Positions 47,238-59,221 are shown, numbered from the stretch's first letter. The stretch is DNA of 64,000 bases from Gnetum montanum (GCA_015680685.1 MNCI01002932.1:738829-802828); one strand, 5' to 3'. Translations and numbers: made by a program. Notes: generated from the sequence alone by a model not told the origin.

Positions 47238-49087
47238 AGCCAGTGCAACTACCACCTCGACGAATGGACAATAACGTTCCATTTTTTGAATCTCCTTCTT
47301 CCAACTCAGTCATGGGGGATATGGCCATCCATGTTAACAATTCATATGGCTTCTTAGTTTTACTACTTTTTGTTTTTGACATTTTTTATTTTACAAGTTA
47401 ATTATTTTAAAAAAATTTTATTTTCAAATTTTTCTAATTTTACATCATTGTTAGTACCTTTGAACCTTTCTTGATTATTTTATCTTGCATATTTTACTTT
47501 CTTTTTTTTTTGATCGAGTGTGATTTCGTTATTTTTGCTAATAAAATTGCTTTATTATCACAAGACATAGTGTTGTTGTTACTGTTTACTAGAAATGGTT
47601 TATGCTTAATGTTGTGGTTGTTGATGTTTGATTTTTATTTTTGAATTTTGATGTTTGATGACTTTGACATAGTTTATTTTTTATGGAACAGGTAGTGAGT
47701 CCATGTCATCTGCCCATCCAATAAACTCTATGGTTTTCCTTGTTCTAGGAACTTGAGGTCTCTTCCATTAAAGAAAATTTTAATTAATTAATGACCTTGG
47801 TAGTTCCAGAACTAGGAAGGATTCAAAGGTTTGTAAAGGATATGACTTCAAGGGGACTTAATACTCTTTGTACTTGTCTACTTACTTGAGTGCTTGAGTG
47901 TTTTTCATGAACTTCTCATCATTCCATTCCAACCATTGATGGGAATTCGAATAAGTCCTTGCATGGTGTGGGTCTCATCCAAAAAGAAATGATGGAAATT
48001 CAAAGCACACCCATCAGACAAATAAACATGCTATAAGCACTGGTTATGGGACTAGAAAGACATGCACCTATGCTTGATAGTCCCCTCTAACTAAGGCTCT
48101 CTCTCACTTCCTACTTCTCTCTTTTCTTCTCTGCATGGAATAGTGGTTGTCTTGTGGAAGCACTCTCATGTCTCATGTGGGTGGATCAATCTTAGGGTGG
48201 CAATGCGAAGTCACTGAAAGCGGTTGGTTTTGGTTTGGACTGAGAATGGATCTTCCTAGGTCATTTTTAACACAAATTCTAGAAGGGACTTCTTATGATC
48301 TTAATTTGGAGCTCCATTCCACCTTCTCTGTCATCCATCCATGCTCCAATTTGCAATATTACAATTTTTTTTCCAAATTCCACCTTCTAGAATTGTAATA
48401 TTGCAAATTGTAATATTCATTTTTTTCCAAATTTATGAGCTCCAACACCCTCTTCTCATGTTTTCATACTATTCTTGGCCTTTTGAGATTTCATTTGATC
48501 CCAATTTCATTCAAAAATTCTTTGTATTTTGCAATTTTGACCAATGTCAACGATTATCTACGATGGTCAACAATTACGTTGATGAGGCCTCATCAATGTA
48601 GTGCATAAATCCTATATATACTGTCATGCACTTAGGAATTTTTGACATTCGCCTCATGACACACAGGAAGTTTTTGTAATTTTTTAGAGCCCAAAACCTT
48701 CCAGAGCCCATAACTTCCCAACTGTTTATCCAAAGCACTCCATTTTTTAATCTTGCACTTACCAAAGGTAAGCTTTTTATCATGGGGGCCATAAACCTTA
48801 AGGTTTCCAATGAAAAATTAATGAAATTGTTTAGAAATTTTTCTAACTTCCCCAAAGGGTTAATAACCTTAACAATATACAAACATCAATTTTTTTGAAA
48901 GTTAACCCTTTCAACAACCTCTAGGATGAATTATTACGAATAGCACATAAATAAATAATAATTGGAGTAATTAAATCAGTTGTAATCACAACTTAGCCAA
49001 GTATAACTATCCTTAAGAGATAAAGATATCCCAATTGCTTCATGTTACACAATGATTGCTAACCCATGGTCTCATTGTGATTATAGA
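47238..49087 (+). other. Non-coding 3' region of element F
   Basis: Starts with a T-rich part (47380-47640), then GGAACAGGTAGTGAGTCCATG (about 47687), the ATGACTTCAAGGGGACTTAAT block (about 47849) and GAAAGACATGCACCTATGC (about 48055). The GGGCATTAAGGG block is not found in this copy. No coding region is supported. Confidence 0.55.
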
Positions 49088-49330
49088 TGGCACCAAAACT
49101 AAAATGCGTGTAGGAAGGAGAACCTTCTCAACCAAAGGAGAAGTGGCCCAAAGCTAGAAGGGGCCAACAAGAACAAGCCCAAGAATCGCCAAAGGCAACC
49201 CATGCAACGAGACCTCTTCATGAAGAGCCCAAAATGGAATCTGTCTAATAGATTTCAGAAGAAGAAGTGGCCATCGAGCAATCATAGTCAGGAGAAATGC
49301 CAAAACACCACCATTTTTGTAATGTGTTGA
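49088..49330 (+). pseudogene. N-terminal remnant of the 3' ORF of element F
   Basis: MAPKLKCV, stop, EGEPSQPKEKWPK and more, the same beginning as in C, D and EG (MAPKRGQ, EGEPSQL). After about 80 codons the text jumps to the 3' UTR (49375 onward), so the coiled-coil part is deleted. The ATG is directly preceded by TATAG. Confidence 0.6.
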
Positions 49331-49462
49331 TCCATACACCCAAGCACTCCATTTTTTGTCAAGCTAGTCTATTTTTGTTTGTGAAAGGTCAGTCAATAAT
49401 TCCATACCTTCCCAGTTTTTGTAAAGAACTTGAAGACAAGTTTTGATTCAATCGTGGGGGTA

Positions 49463-50352
49463 TGATGAGTTGCAGTTCTATTGGCTATGTTGACAAGGCC
49501 TCGTCAACATGGCCTCATCGACGCATCGTATCATGCGTCGATGAGGCCCCATCAATGTAGTGTCTGTATTCAAATATAAATACACATCCACTAGCCATAT
49601 TTATGGCAACAAAGAATTATTAGCAGCAAAACTCCTACAGTTTGTTCATTTGAAAGTTAGAATTTTTCTCTCGAGTGCCCGCAGCAAAAGTCATTTGAGT
49701 GTACGAATCTTTATTCGAGCATTGTTGTACCTAAGCACAATAGTGTGTGCAGTAATAAAGATGAGATTTCTGATAAATCTTGCAACACTTTGGATAGATT
49801 AAATATTTTATTTTTACATTTAATTTTTGTTAATTATTTATTAAATTTTTTCCAGTAATTAAGTTAATGAAGCAATTAAGAAAGATAGATTAAAACACAT
49901 AAGTACAACTGCTTCAAGCGTAACACATATTCGCTTGGTAATCCTAGCAGTGTTATTGCTTGGTATGCCTAGTAGCATAGCACTTGGTAACCCAGCAGTG
50001 AATACAACAATTCATGACATGTGCAAAAAGTGGAACCAGATGCTTATGTTAGGACTAGTTAGACACTAGTTGATTAGTTAATTTAAATTAGTTAATCTAA
50101 TTACTTTTATTTCCCTTTAAATACCAAACCCATAAAATACAAAATGATAAAAATCAGATGCCTCAATTACACTTAACCATGCTAGTGTATGTCACAAGTG
50201 TAATTGGGAAGACAATGATTGACCTTAAGGCAAGATTCACTTCCTAGAAGACTAGTGCATTAGAAACTACAAAGTCTATGAAATTCAACTAGATCGTGCA
50301 TGAACACTTGTGATTCATATGGTTAGGCATAGGGGTATGTCGCTACTTATCA
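49463..50352 (+). repeat. 3' LTR of element F
   Basis: 890 bases, TGATGAGTTG...CTTATCA, preceded by the polypurine tract CGTGGGGGTA (49453-49462). The promoter has four GTTGA/GTCGATG-type words (49485-49560) and an AATATAAATACAC TATA box (about 49573). AATAAAGATGAG at about 49753 may be the polyadenylation signal. Confidence 0.85.
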
Positions 50353-50400
50353 AATAGGAAGAAGTTTTAAAATCAAGAAGGTATAAAATAAAAAATTTGC

Positions 50401-50423
50401 AAAAAAAAAAAAAAAAAAAAAAA
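50401..50423. repeat. A homopolymer
   Basis: A run of about 23 A, lying in EG just after the integrase end (poly-T on its coding strand). Confidence 0.9.
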
Positions 50424-50559
50424 TTGTGTCAAACAAAAAATATAAAAATTGAGGAGCCACATATTTGATTAGCATGGATGGCCATCTGCCACACGATTGA
50501 GTTGGAAGGAGGAGATTCAAAAAATTAAGCATGGTTGTCCATCCATTGAGGTATTTGTT

Positions 50560-51850
50560 GCACTAGCTTTCTTGGGCTCATGGAAAGGCTTTGCCTATTA
50601 GATGTTGACCAACTGCTTTTTGTCTAGGCTCTCAAGTTTGTATATCAAGATGTTGCTAGAATGAAAGATTTCATAAATAATGTAAGGCCCTTCCCACAAT
50701 TTCTAGAACTTAGTTCATTAAGGTATGTGTGTGGGGTTCTAGTAGAGAACCTTATCTCTAGATTAAAATTTCTCTTTCCGTATTCTAAGGTCATGACACT
50801 TTAGTTGAATGCCTTATGTACTTCATTCAAAGATAGGGCTACCAATTGATTTTCATCTAGCACTTTCAGGTTGATTAATCTTTCTTTTTATGCTAGGCTA
50901 TGATCAAGTTCCAAGTCACAGGCTATTGAAAGTGTACAAAGCTCGAATTGGATAGGTAGAGTTGGTAATTTTCCGTACACCAGCTCATAGGGAGAGTAGC
51001 TTGTAGGAAGTTTCCATGTTGAGCGGTGTGCCTAGAGGACATCATTTAATCTTGTGCTCCAATCTCTCCTATATTTGCTAATAGTTCTCGTTAGGATCTT
51101 CGTGATCTTCCTATTGGTAACTTATGCTTGACCGTTGGCTTGGGGCATGGTAGAGTGTTGTTAATTTATGTTCAACCCCCAAGTGTTGCATAAGTTTGTG
51201 AAATGTAGCACCTATAAAATGGGTTCCATTGTCAAAAATTAGTGCACGTGGCACCCCAAACTTGTTCACAACATTTTTTTGTACAAACCACGCAGCAATG
51301 GATGATGTACAGTTGATGATAGCTGCTGCTTCTACCCATTTTGTGCAGTAATAAATAGTGATGATTATATATGCCTTTTCATTTGACATGGATGTGATGG
51401 AACCCATGAAGTCAATGTCCCATATGTTAAAGTGTTCTAGTAGTTAAATCTACTATTGAGGTCCCTTCATTCGTGTGGTCATCCCACCATCTTATTGATA
51501 ACGTTCACAAGAGCAGACAAACTAGTAGGCGTCCCTAAAGATGGTTGGCCAATAATATCCTACCATTAGGATCTTAATAGCCATGCATCTTCTAGCATAG
51601 TGGCCCCCACAAGGACCCTCATGAGCATCCTAGAGAACACATAATTGATTAGCATCAGATACACACCAATGAACCAAGCCATCGACGCACACCTTGTAAA
51701 CATGTCCATTGATTTCCATGAAGTGTGTGGCCTGATAAAGAAACTGTTGTTTCTTCCTATAGTCCAAATCTTATGGCATCTCTTGAGTGAGAAGATATGT
51801 GAGGATGCCATCATGCTATTTTGGTTCTATGGGAATTTATTTATTTATTG
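50560..51850 (-). pseudogene. Integrase of element EG
   Basis: Core acids: DIDFMGS (Asp kept, about 51405-51422), FDNGTHFIGA (Asp kept, about 51210-51245), and the catalytic Glu codon is now TAA (51122-51124) in GQA-stop-VTNRK. The C-terminus has RDWSTRLNDVL, YSPYELVYGKLPTLPIQ and ENQLVALSLNEVHKAF. The zinc region (51600-51700) is shifted. EG integrase is dead but kept two of three acids, unlike D. Confidence 0.85.
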
Positions 51851-52490
51851 TACAAGCAAAGAGGAGTTCATCTGGAAATTGGTCAAAGAGTGGGCTCTTC
51901 TCCTTTTTGTCATTTCATTACAAACAAGACAAGTGATCAATGACCACATTATTAGTCCCTTTTCGATCTACCATCATAAGATCGAATTAATGTAAGATCA
52001 CCAACCACCATATAACATAGGGGCTCACGGTTGGCTTGTTCATTAGGAAGCAAATGGCACTATGGTTAGTGTGCACAAACACTTTATATCCAAGCACATT
52101 GTGCTTGAAATTTTTTAGAGCATACCCCACCATCATTAGTTCTTTCTATGTGGTGGTGTAATTGAGATACACACCCACAATGCTTCAACTTGTGCAATGG
52201 ATATAGTATGGACGTTCTTGATCATCCAACTACGTAAGCACAACTCCCAAGGTATAATTAGATGCATTTGTCATGATAAATGATCTGGACTAGTCAGGTG
52301 CTTGTAGAATTGAAGTCTCTACAACCTTCTACTTGAGGCTCTAGAATGCTATTTCACATTCTTTGGTCTAGATGAATAAAACATATTTATTTTTAGCTTG
52401 ACCAATGGTTTTACAATCTTAGAAAAATTCTCTATAAATCACTAGTAGTAGCCAATGTGTCTAAGGAATGATCGAACATCTTTAAAAGTT
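51851..52490 (-). pseudogene. RNase H region of element EG
   Basis: Frameshifted throughout. The motif equivalent to TDH reads TNHSAI (Asn at 52065-52067), as in D and F. The last motif IDHLS (near 51935-51950) keeps its Asp. A piece of the connection domain with DVRSFLRHIGYY is seen near 52450. Confidence 0.7.
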
Positions 52491-53240
52491 TCTGGTTGGC
52501 GAGTTATTCTTTGGATGACCCTTAGCTTTTCAAGTTCCACCTTAATCCCTATCTAAGAAATTCTATGCCCCAATACAATACCCTCCTGGACCATGAGATG
52601 GCTCTTTTGCCAATTGAGCTATAGGTTTGTTTCCACACACCTTTTAAGCACTTGCTCAAAGGTAGCGCCATAGGTGGAGAAGCCATCCATGAAAAATTCC
52701 ATCCCATAGCTATTTTATTGCTTAAAAATGCTTAGGACCTAGCGTTGTAATGTTGCAAGAGCATTGCATAGATCAAAAGACATCTTTCGATATGCAAAAG
52801 TCCCCTAGGGACTCATGAATGTTGTTCTAGTTTGATCCTCCAGCACAATCTAGATTTGGTTATAGCCACTATAACCATCTAGAAAATTGTAATAGCAATG
52901 CTTAGATATGGTGTTCAACACTTGATCAACGAATGGCAATAGAAAATGATCTTTGAATGTTGCCATATTCAATAGCCAAAAGTTGATGTAGACCCACCAC
53001 TTACCACCTTTCTTTGACACAATCATGAGTGAACTAATCCACTTACTACTTGCAATGGGAGAGATAAACCCTACCTTGAGGGTTGTTCAATTTACTCTTT
53101 GAAAATTTGCTTCAATTTGGTGTTTAATCACTACTACGACTTCCTCTTTGGCTTCATGGCCAAATTAGTGTAAATACAATCCTAGCATATCCTAGGATCA
53201 ATTCATGTGAGTTCAAGATATTACCAAGCAAAGGTTGTTG
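52491..53240 (-). pseudogene. Reverse transcriptase of element EG
   Basis: GGKWWVYINFWLLN, FLDGYSGYNQI (52857-52882) and GTFAYRKMSF are readable. The catalytic box is FMDGFSTYG (about 52680-52700), so the second Asp is Gly. LNWQKSHLMVQEGIVLGHRIS (52550-52615) is intact. Gln is kept in EDQTRTTF, where D and F have stops. Confidence 0.85.
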
Positions 53241-54140
53241 ACCATTTGTTAACCACCTTCAATAGCATCTATTTATATTCAAGAGCAAGATTGACATTGA
53301 TTATTATTAGCTTGCCATTTATCAAAAATGCATACTCCATGCTAGTAGGTAGAGTTTTCAACTCTAAGGGGTCTTGTCTAGAATTTTTAGGGATTTCTAA
53401 CTCTTCCCAATAGGTATCATCATTTGCATTATCAGAGAGTTGGTGATGAACTTGCTCTAGTTTATCCATGCTTTCAATATAGGCACATGTTAGATTCTCA
53501 GTAGGTTCCATGCAAAGTGTGCTACTTTCAAGATCAACTGTCAGTCACTAGGTGCCCTCCTATTTTGCAGCTACTGCGTATAGGCACCTTTGAATTTTAG
53601 AGTCATCTACACATTGTCTACATGCTTTGATGGATGTTCTCTTAACATACCAAAGTTTGTGCACATAGTTGCACCTAGTATCACTATATGTGATGCATGG
53701 AACTCTCTTATTCTTGATCTTTCCATATTCATTTTCCTTGAAAATTTCCAAGTAGAGATCTTTGATGCCCATTCACGCATCAACAATGCTCAACCATGTC
53801 ATTTTCATAATAATTGGGAAGTATCCCTTGCAAATGTCAATCTTGATCACCAAAAAATTGTCAAGATAAGACCACCCACAAATAATGATCAAAATTGTAC
53901 TCCATAAGTCCCAAAGAAATAATGATTGACTGGTTTGCCAATTCTTGACGAATATTGCTCTTCTTGAGAGGCAATAAGTTCCATGCTTTGTACATGTCAT
54001 GGGAAATTAGATTGACACCAAAACTTGAATCAAGAAGAGCTTTTCATGGCTCATGTCCAGTGATTTGCAAGTAGATGAGAGGACTTCTAGGGTTAGATCT
54101 TTTCTTGGGAAGGTTGCTAGCCTTGATTCAATCAGACACT
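53241..54140 (-). pseudogene. Protease and linker of element EG
   Basis: LLDSSFGVNLIS (about 54000-54040) keeps the catalytic Asp. Downstream parts (YLDNFLVIKID, IIMKMTWLSIVDA, CITYSDTRCNYV) are in several frames. The linker to RT has WEELEIPKNSRQ near 53390. Confidence 0.7.
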
Positions 54141-56617
54141 ACATGGGTTAACATGATCGTGCGGATCTTAGGAGGTGTTTGGTTTGAAGGGATTTGAAAA
54201 GGATTTGATGCAAAGAATGATGGAGAGACAAGAAGGCTAATTGCATTAGTCTATTAAGAATTTGAAGGACTATTGGGTTGAAAGAATGATCATTTTTGGG
54301 ATCTAGGTTCTGAACCATTTGTCTGGAAAGCCGGTTGTAAGTTGACAACCCTAGTAGTGTTACGTTGTTGTAGCTATGGTGGAATTTCACCCTACATAGA
54401 TGGAGCATGACGTAATTGGGTGGAGGATGGAGAAGCATGTGCTAAAGTATGAGAAGGGTGATAAGGATATGGGGTTTCCCCTCTAGTAGATGGAGAATGA
54501 GTATTGTGATACTCTAGAAAAAAAACATGACTAGAAGAGCCACGTGGAGACATTGGTTGCTGAACATAGTACCCGTATGGATTTGGCTACCTATAAGGGT
54601 ACTGTTGCCTTGGTGGTGGCATCCCCCAAGACTATGGATGTTGCCACTACTAGTATTGCTCATATGGCTGTGGTGGAACTTCACTTGGATAATAAGCCTA
54701 TTGTTGTTAGTGGAACTGCCTTGGATTGCCTTGAGGATAAGGTAATATTTTGGGTGCTTGCCTTCTTACTAGTCTAGGATTCAGTGCGTACATCCCAGAC
54801 TCCTACAAGTGTGACACAATAGGGTAACACCCCTTAGGATGTTTGTATTGGAAAATGTCACACTCACCATCATAATCTAATTTTGTCTTCACAACTTCTT
54901 CTACTACAACAGCTTTTCCTTTACGCCTTTGGTAGGTACATTCAACTTCTTTCCACCTCCTACGATTATGGTCATTACTCTACTCTCTTAGTTCTTCTAT
55001 AATTTTTAGAGCAGTTTGGAATTTTTCATCAAATAAATTCTACATTTTATCTACCTTGGCCAAAATTTCAAACATAGGTTTTTAGATCAACAAGGTCTTT
55101 CTGTTCACCATCTCATCAAGTGATGATTCCTACTCATTGTCACAAAATCAAACCTCCCTTTTTCTAATGGAAGGATCCCTATTATATTCCTTAGCACTTT
55201 CTCATTTCCTTAGCTCTTCTTCTTCTTTTGCTACCTACTCTATCAACCTTTGGATTTGATGGGCTCTAATTTATGATAGTCTTCCTTGGCCATAAACCCC
55301 AAGAGTTCTTCTCATTTTTGATTTGAGTCCATCTATGATGTGATGAAGTTGTTCACGCTGAGAACAACCATGGCTAGGGCATCAGTGGATGAGAGAATAG
55401 TATTTGCTCATGGCGGCATCTAAGGGTTCATGTGTTCCTTACTTCCATCCTTGGATCTGCCTTCTTAGATTAGACACTCAGGAGTACGTCTGGTATTTAT
55501 CATTGAATTGCTCTAACATTATACTCCACCTGCGAATAGATTCGGATTCTAAGGACTGATACCAGCTTTTGACTTCCTTGATGAGTGTCTTGGGAAATAG
55601 CTTTAATTTCTACTAATCATTTTCAATATTTTGTAAGGAATAGGCATTGTGAAAGGCATGAAGATGTGTTTGTGAATTAGAGTTATATCCCCCCTCAAAT
55701 TTGAGGATATTATTCATGTCAAGTTACTTAATCCAACTATCTTTCACATGTCTGGTTGGAATTTTCATTGCCTCTACGATATTCAACATGCACTGAGTTG
55801 CCAACAAAGGCTCATCATCATCATTATTTCGATGATGCCTATGATGTCCTTTGCTACCCCTTCGTTCATGGTGGGCCTAGTGATCATTATTGTCCTGTTG
55901 TTCACCTTCATCACAGTTGTCCTTTCAACAACGTCTATTAGAACTAGAAGAGGAAGAAGAAGATGTAGATAAAGAGGGTGAAGAAGGAGGAGGACTACCA
56001 CCACCATGGTGTTTTCCACCTCCTCTATGCTTGTCAGAACCACATTAATCAACTTTCTTGTCATCTTGATGCTTGCCCGAGCCCTTTCTTGGACTCCCAC
56101 TTTTGTGTGAACCTAGATTGTTGATAGTGGATGGCAACTTCAAGTTCAAGCCCCCATCACCAATATCAAAGGGTGGAGAATTTACATGTTGAGAACCCCC
56201 AGAGAGAGGATTCTCGTTATCATTTTGGTTGAGCATGAACAGGTGATTGGTGAGCCATTTCCCCTTCATAGCCTCATGGTGCTTCTCCTGGTGTCAATCT
56301 CTCTTGTGTTGTGTTTCAGTGGGATGGTAGTCCTGGTAGTCAGAGTCATGCACAATGTACTCTTCTTGAAGATCCTAGATGCCCAACCTCCTAAGAGTTT
56401 GGAGCAACATCCTAGGCATAGATCTATCAAGAGGCATTATGATGTTACCCTCTATATCTCGCCACTGTAGTTGTTCATCTTGGTACAGGATAAAGGTCAA
56501 GTCAAGCATATAATCATCTAGATGAGTATATACCACCTTGCATTCTTGAGGCACTAGCAGTTTAGTATCATCACACTTGTGAGAAGAAGGCGTTCTGTAA
56601 TAAAATAAGTTATCCAT
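54141..56617 (-). pseudogene. Degenerate gag of element EG
   Basis: Likely start ATG 56617 (MDNLFYYRTPSSHKC). LQWRDIEGNIIMPLDRSM (about 56435-56480) parallels WRDLKGNIVLP of C. A Ser/Gly/His-rich linker (55950-56110) follows, then DDDEPLLATQCMLNIVEAMK, the capsid core (55750-55430) and an EYNRDPSIRKREV stretch. The knuckle has two of four ligands changed (CDIFQYKHPKGCY, about 54838-54876). A Pro/Gln tail with GYYVQQP follows. Several TAG codons in Gln positions. Confidence 0.8.
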
Positions 56618-56730
56618 GTGCTTAAATTATTATTATATTTATTTTTAGAATGATTTTGACCTTAGGGTTCATCTAACGATGTTAATGATTTTTACTATAG
56701 CTAGATAGCACACATTTTAAACAAAAAGAA

Positions 56731-56749
56731 TCCTTGGCAATGGTGCCAA
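56731..56749 (-). other. Primer-binding site of element EG
   Basis: Minus-strand TTGGCACCATTGCCAAGGA directly follows the LTR end TCATCA. Confidence 0.7.
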
Positions 56750-57885
56750 TGATGAGTGGTAAGTACCCCTACACTCAACCATATGAATCACTAAGCATTC
56801 ACGTGTGATCCAGTCAAATTCCATGGATTTTATGTCTTCCAATACACTAATCTCTAGGAAGTGAATTTGCCCTAATAGTCATTCATTATCTTCCCAATTA
56901 TACTTGTGATATGTAAAGGTATGGTTAAGTGTAATTGAAGCATATGATTTTGATTATTTTTATGTTCTATGTTTTGGGTGCTTAAAACAAAGGATGGAGC
57001 GAATGAAGTAATTCAATTTCTAACTTAATCTAACTAACTACCCCTAACTAATCCTAACATAAGCATCTGTTTCCACTTGTCATACACATCCTAAACACAT
57101 ATAACGCTACTGGGTTACCAAATGTTAAGTGTTATTAGGATTACCAAGCATCAGGTGCATGCTTGAAGTGGTTGTACTTATGTGCTTAGTTAATCACTAC
57201 TTAATCTAGCTTAATATAGCCTAATTAAGTATTTAATCACTTAAAGCATTANNNNNNNNNNNNNNNNNNNNNNNNNNNNNNNNNNNNNNNNNNNNNNNNN
57301 NNNNNNNNNNNNNNNNNNNNNNNNNNNNNNNNNNNNNNNNNNNNNNNNNNNNNNNNNNNNNNNNNNNNNNNNNNNNNNNNNNNNNNNNNNNNNNNNNNNN
57401 NNNNNNNNNNNNNNNNNNNNNNNNNNNNNNNNNNNNNNNNNNNNNNNNNNNNNNNNNNNNNNNNNNNNNNNNNNNNNNNNNNNNNNNNNNNNNNNAAATT
57501 GCATAAAACATTAAATGCATAAATAAATAATTAATCTATTTCCAAGTGTTGCAAGGTTTATTAAAAGGCTCATCTTTATTACCATTCACAATGTTGTGCT
57601 CAAGTACATTAGTGCTTGAATAAAGATTCATACATTTGCTGACTCCTACTGCAGGAACTCAAAAAAATATTCTAACTCTCAAATGAAAAAACTACAAGAG
57701 CTCTACTACAACTTTGACAAGACATCCCATAAACATGACAGGTGACTGTGTATTTATAGACTTTATTATGGAGCTACGTCGACAAGGCCTTGTAAAGGTA
57801 GCAAACCCTATGTCGACATGGCCCTATCAATGGGGCAACACCACATAGATAGGGCCCATCAACGCAACACTTTGACACTTCGTTA
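56750..57885 (-). repeat. 5' LTR of element EG, with a sequence gap
   Basis: Full-length match to the LTR at 37132-38028. It contains a 244-base run of N (57252-57495). Without the Ns it has 892 bases against 897 in the partner, so very little is really missing. It ends at the right GTTCT target-site duplication. Confidence 0.85.
57252..57495. other. Assembly gap
   Basis: 244 unresolved bases. Open frames drawn through it are meaningless. Confidence 1.
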
Positions 57886-58058
57886 GTTCTCATGAACACC
57901 CATTTATGTAATCATTTTCAATCTATACATTTAGGTACTTAGCATTACTTTTTGAGTCAATCAATCAGTTAATGGCTCCATACCTTTCCAAATTTTGTAA
58001 GAAGCTTGATTCTCCTTTTGTTCACTCGAAGATGATTTTTTAGTCAATTTTGGGGGTA
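57886..58058 (+). other. 3' UTR and polypurine tract of element D
   Basis: Begins with the right GTTCT duplication (57886-57890) and continues the text of D from 37131. It ends with TTTTGGGGGTA (about 58048-58058), the polypurine tract. Confidence 0.8.
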
Positions 58059-58894
58059 TGATGACTCGTCATTGATGGGTTGCATCGATAAGCATGTGTC
58101 GACACATCCCCGTCGATGCATGATTTGATGCGTTGATACATATTCATTGATGTGGCATCTAAGTCTACCTATAGAAATGTGCGTACTCACCACATTAATG
58201 GCATCAGTTATTCAATATCTTAGGGAAGTTCTTGCATTTTATTTTCATGATAGTTAGAATATTTTCTAAGTGCCTACAATAGGATTCAAGAAGTGTACAG
58301 ATCCTTATTCAAGCATTAATGTACCTGGACACTTTGGCATGATGAAAATAAAAATGAACTTCTTGAAATAGCTTGTAGCATTTGGAAATAGTTTAATGTT
58401 TACTTTAATGCACTCTACTATTTATGCAATTGAATTCCATGTCCTTAATTAAATACAATTAATTAATACACATAAGTACAACCACCTAGAACATAACGTT
58501 AACGCTTGATAATCCCAGTAGTGTTAGCACTTAGTAACCTGGTAGCATTATAATAAGTTCAAGATGTGTACAATAGGTGGGACTGGATACTTTTGTTAGG
58601 AAATAGCTTATGGCATTACATAGTTTATCAGATTAATTAATACTTAATCACTTTGTTTTACACTTAGGCTAGAATAGATAAAAATATAAAATTATACAAA
58701 TCATGTGCCTTGGTTACACTTAACCATACGCTTGTACTTACATAAGTGGAACCAAGAAGACATTGATCACATCCTTAGGTTCACTACCTAGATAATGTGC
58801 ATTTAGAGAACTAAAGTCTACAAAATTCAACTAGATTACATGTGAATGCTTGTAATTCATATGGTTAGGCGTAGGTTATACTCGTCACTCATCA
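58059..58894 (+). repeat. 3' LTR of element D
   Basis: 836 bases, TGATGACTCGTCATT...CACTCATCA. The promoter has ATCGAT/GTCGAC/GTCGATG words (58070-58160) and a CTACCTATAGAAATG TATA-like site (about 58167). The solo LTR at 35572-36399 is its nearest relative. Confidence 0.85.
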
Positions 58895-59221
58895 TCTAGC
58901 CAAAATATCTTCAAAAATCACCTTTTTAAAAAACTACAAGAGTAAATAAAAAACAAGCTTATTTAGAAAGTTAAACATATCATATTAATATATCATTTAT
59001 AAATAATGCTAACTTTAGTTAAATTAAATAGATTACCTTTCAATATTTTGACTTTGGAGTAGACAACTACACAATTTAAAGTTGCACATCAACTAATTTA
59101 TCTATATGTGCCAGTCACTTTGTTTTAAATTCTTTAAAAGCACTTGTAAGTAACCTCATTCTTTCTCCAATACTTTCAACGATAAAATCAACTTTGGCTT
59201 TCTAGTTTTTATTACTTTGAT
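58895..59221. other. AT-rich spacer
   Basis: Flanking DNA of element D; no feature recognised. Confidence 0.5.

Larger units (their letters stand above)
41906..50352 (+). mobile_element. Element F, 5'-truncated Athila-like retrotransposon
   Basis: Plus-strand element inserted in EG. It starts inside gag (homology from about 41910), then protease, RT, RNase H, integrase, non-coding stretch, a short remnant of the 3' ORF, polypurine tract and 3' LTR (49463-50352). The 5' LTR, leader and gag start are absent, and most of the 3' ORF is deleted. No clear target-site duplication was found (right flank AATAG). It has the longest open stretches of pol in the window and is therefore probably the youngest insertion, in line with its nested position. 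Confidence 0.8.
37132..57885 (-). mobile_element. Element EG, complete Athila-like retrotransposon split by element F
   Basis: Minus-strand element with 5' LTR 56750-57885, primer-binding site 56731-56749, gag, protease, RT, RNase H and integrase (56617 to about 50560). It then continues, beyond the F insertion, at about 41905 with the non-coding stretch and coiled-coil 3' ORF (41089 to about 38240). It ends with the polypurine tract (38029-38036) and 3' LTR 37132-38028. The flanking GTTCT repeats prove one insertion event into D. Without F it is about 12.3 kb, a usual Athila size. All reading frames are broken. Confidence 0.85.
26592..58894 (+). mobile_element. Element D, Athila-like retrotransposon split by later insertions
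   Basis: Made of 26592-37131 and 57886-58894. It has gag without its start, protease, RT, RNase H, integrase, non-coding stretch, coiled-coil 3' ORF, polypurine tract and 3' LTR (58059-58894). It is interrupted by a solo LTR (35572-36399) and by element EG (37132-57885). Continuity across EG is shown by the text GGTATTCAATTTTGTTCT ending at 37131, which resumes as CATGAACACC at 57891. The uninterrupted homologue near 38150-38200 (minus) reads straight through. The 5' LTR, primer-binding site and gag start are missing; C's LTR abuts instead. Confidence 0.85.

Noticed and set aside
54527-54777. Two overlapping plus-strand frames rich in Trp/Leu
   Set aside because: Antisense of the Pro/Gln-rich gag tail of EG.
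57233-57520. Open frames across 57233-57520
   Set aside because: They consist of unresolved bases.
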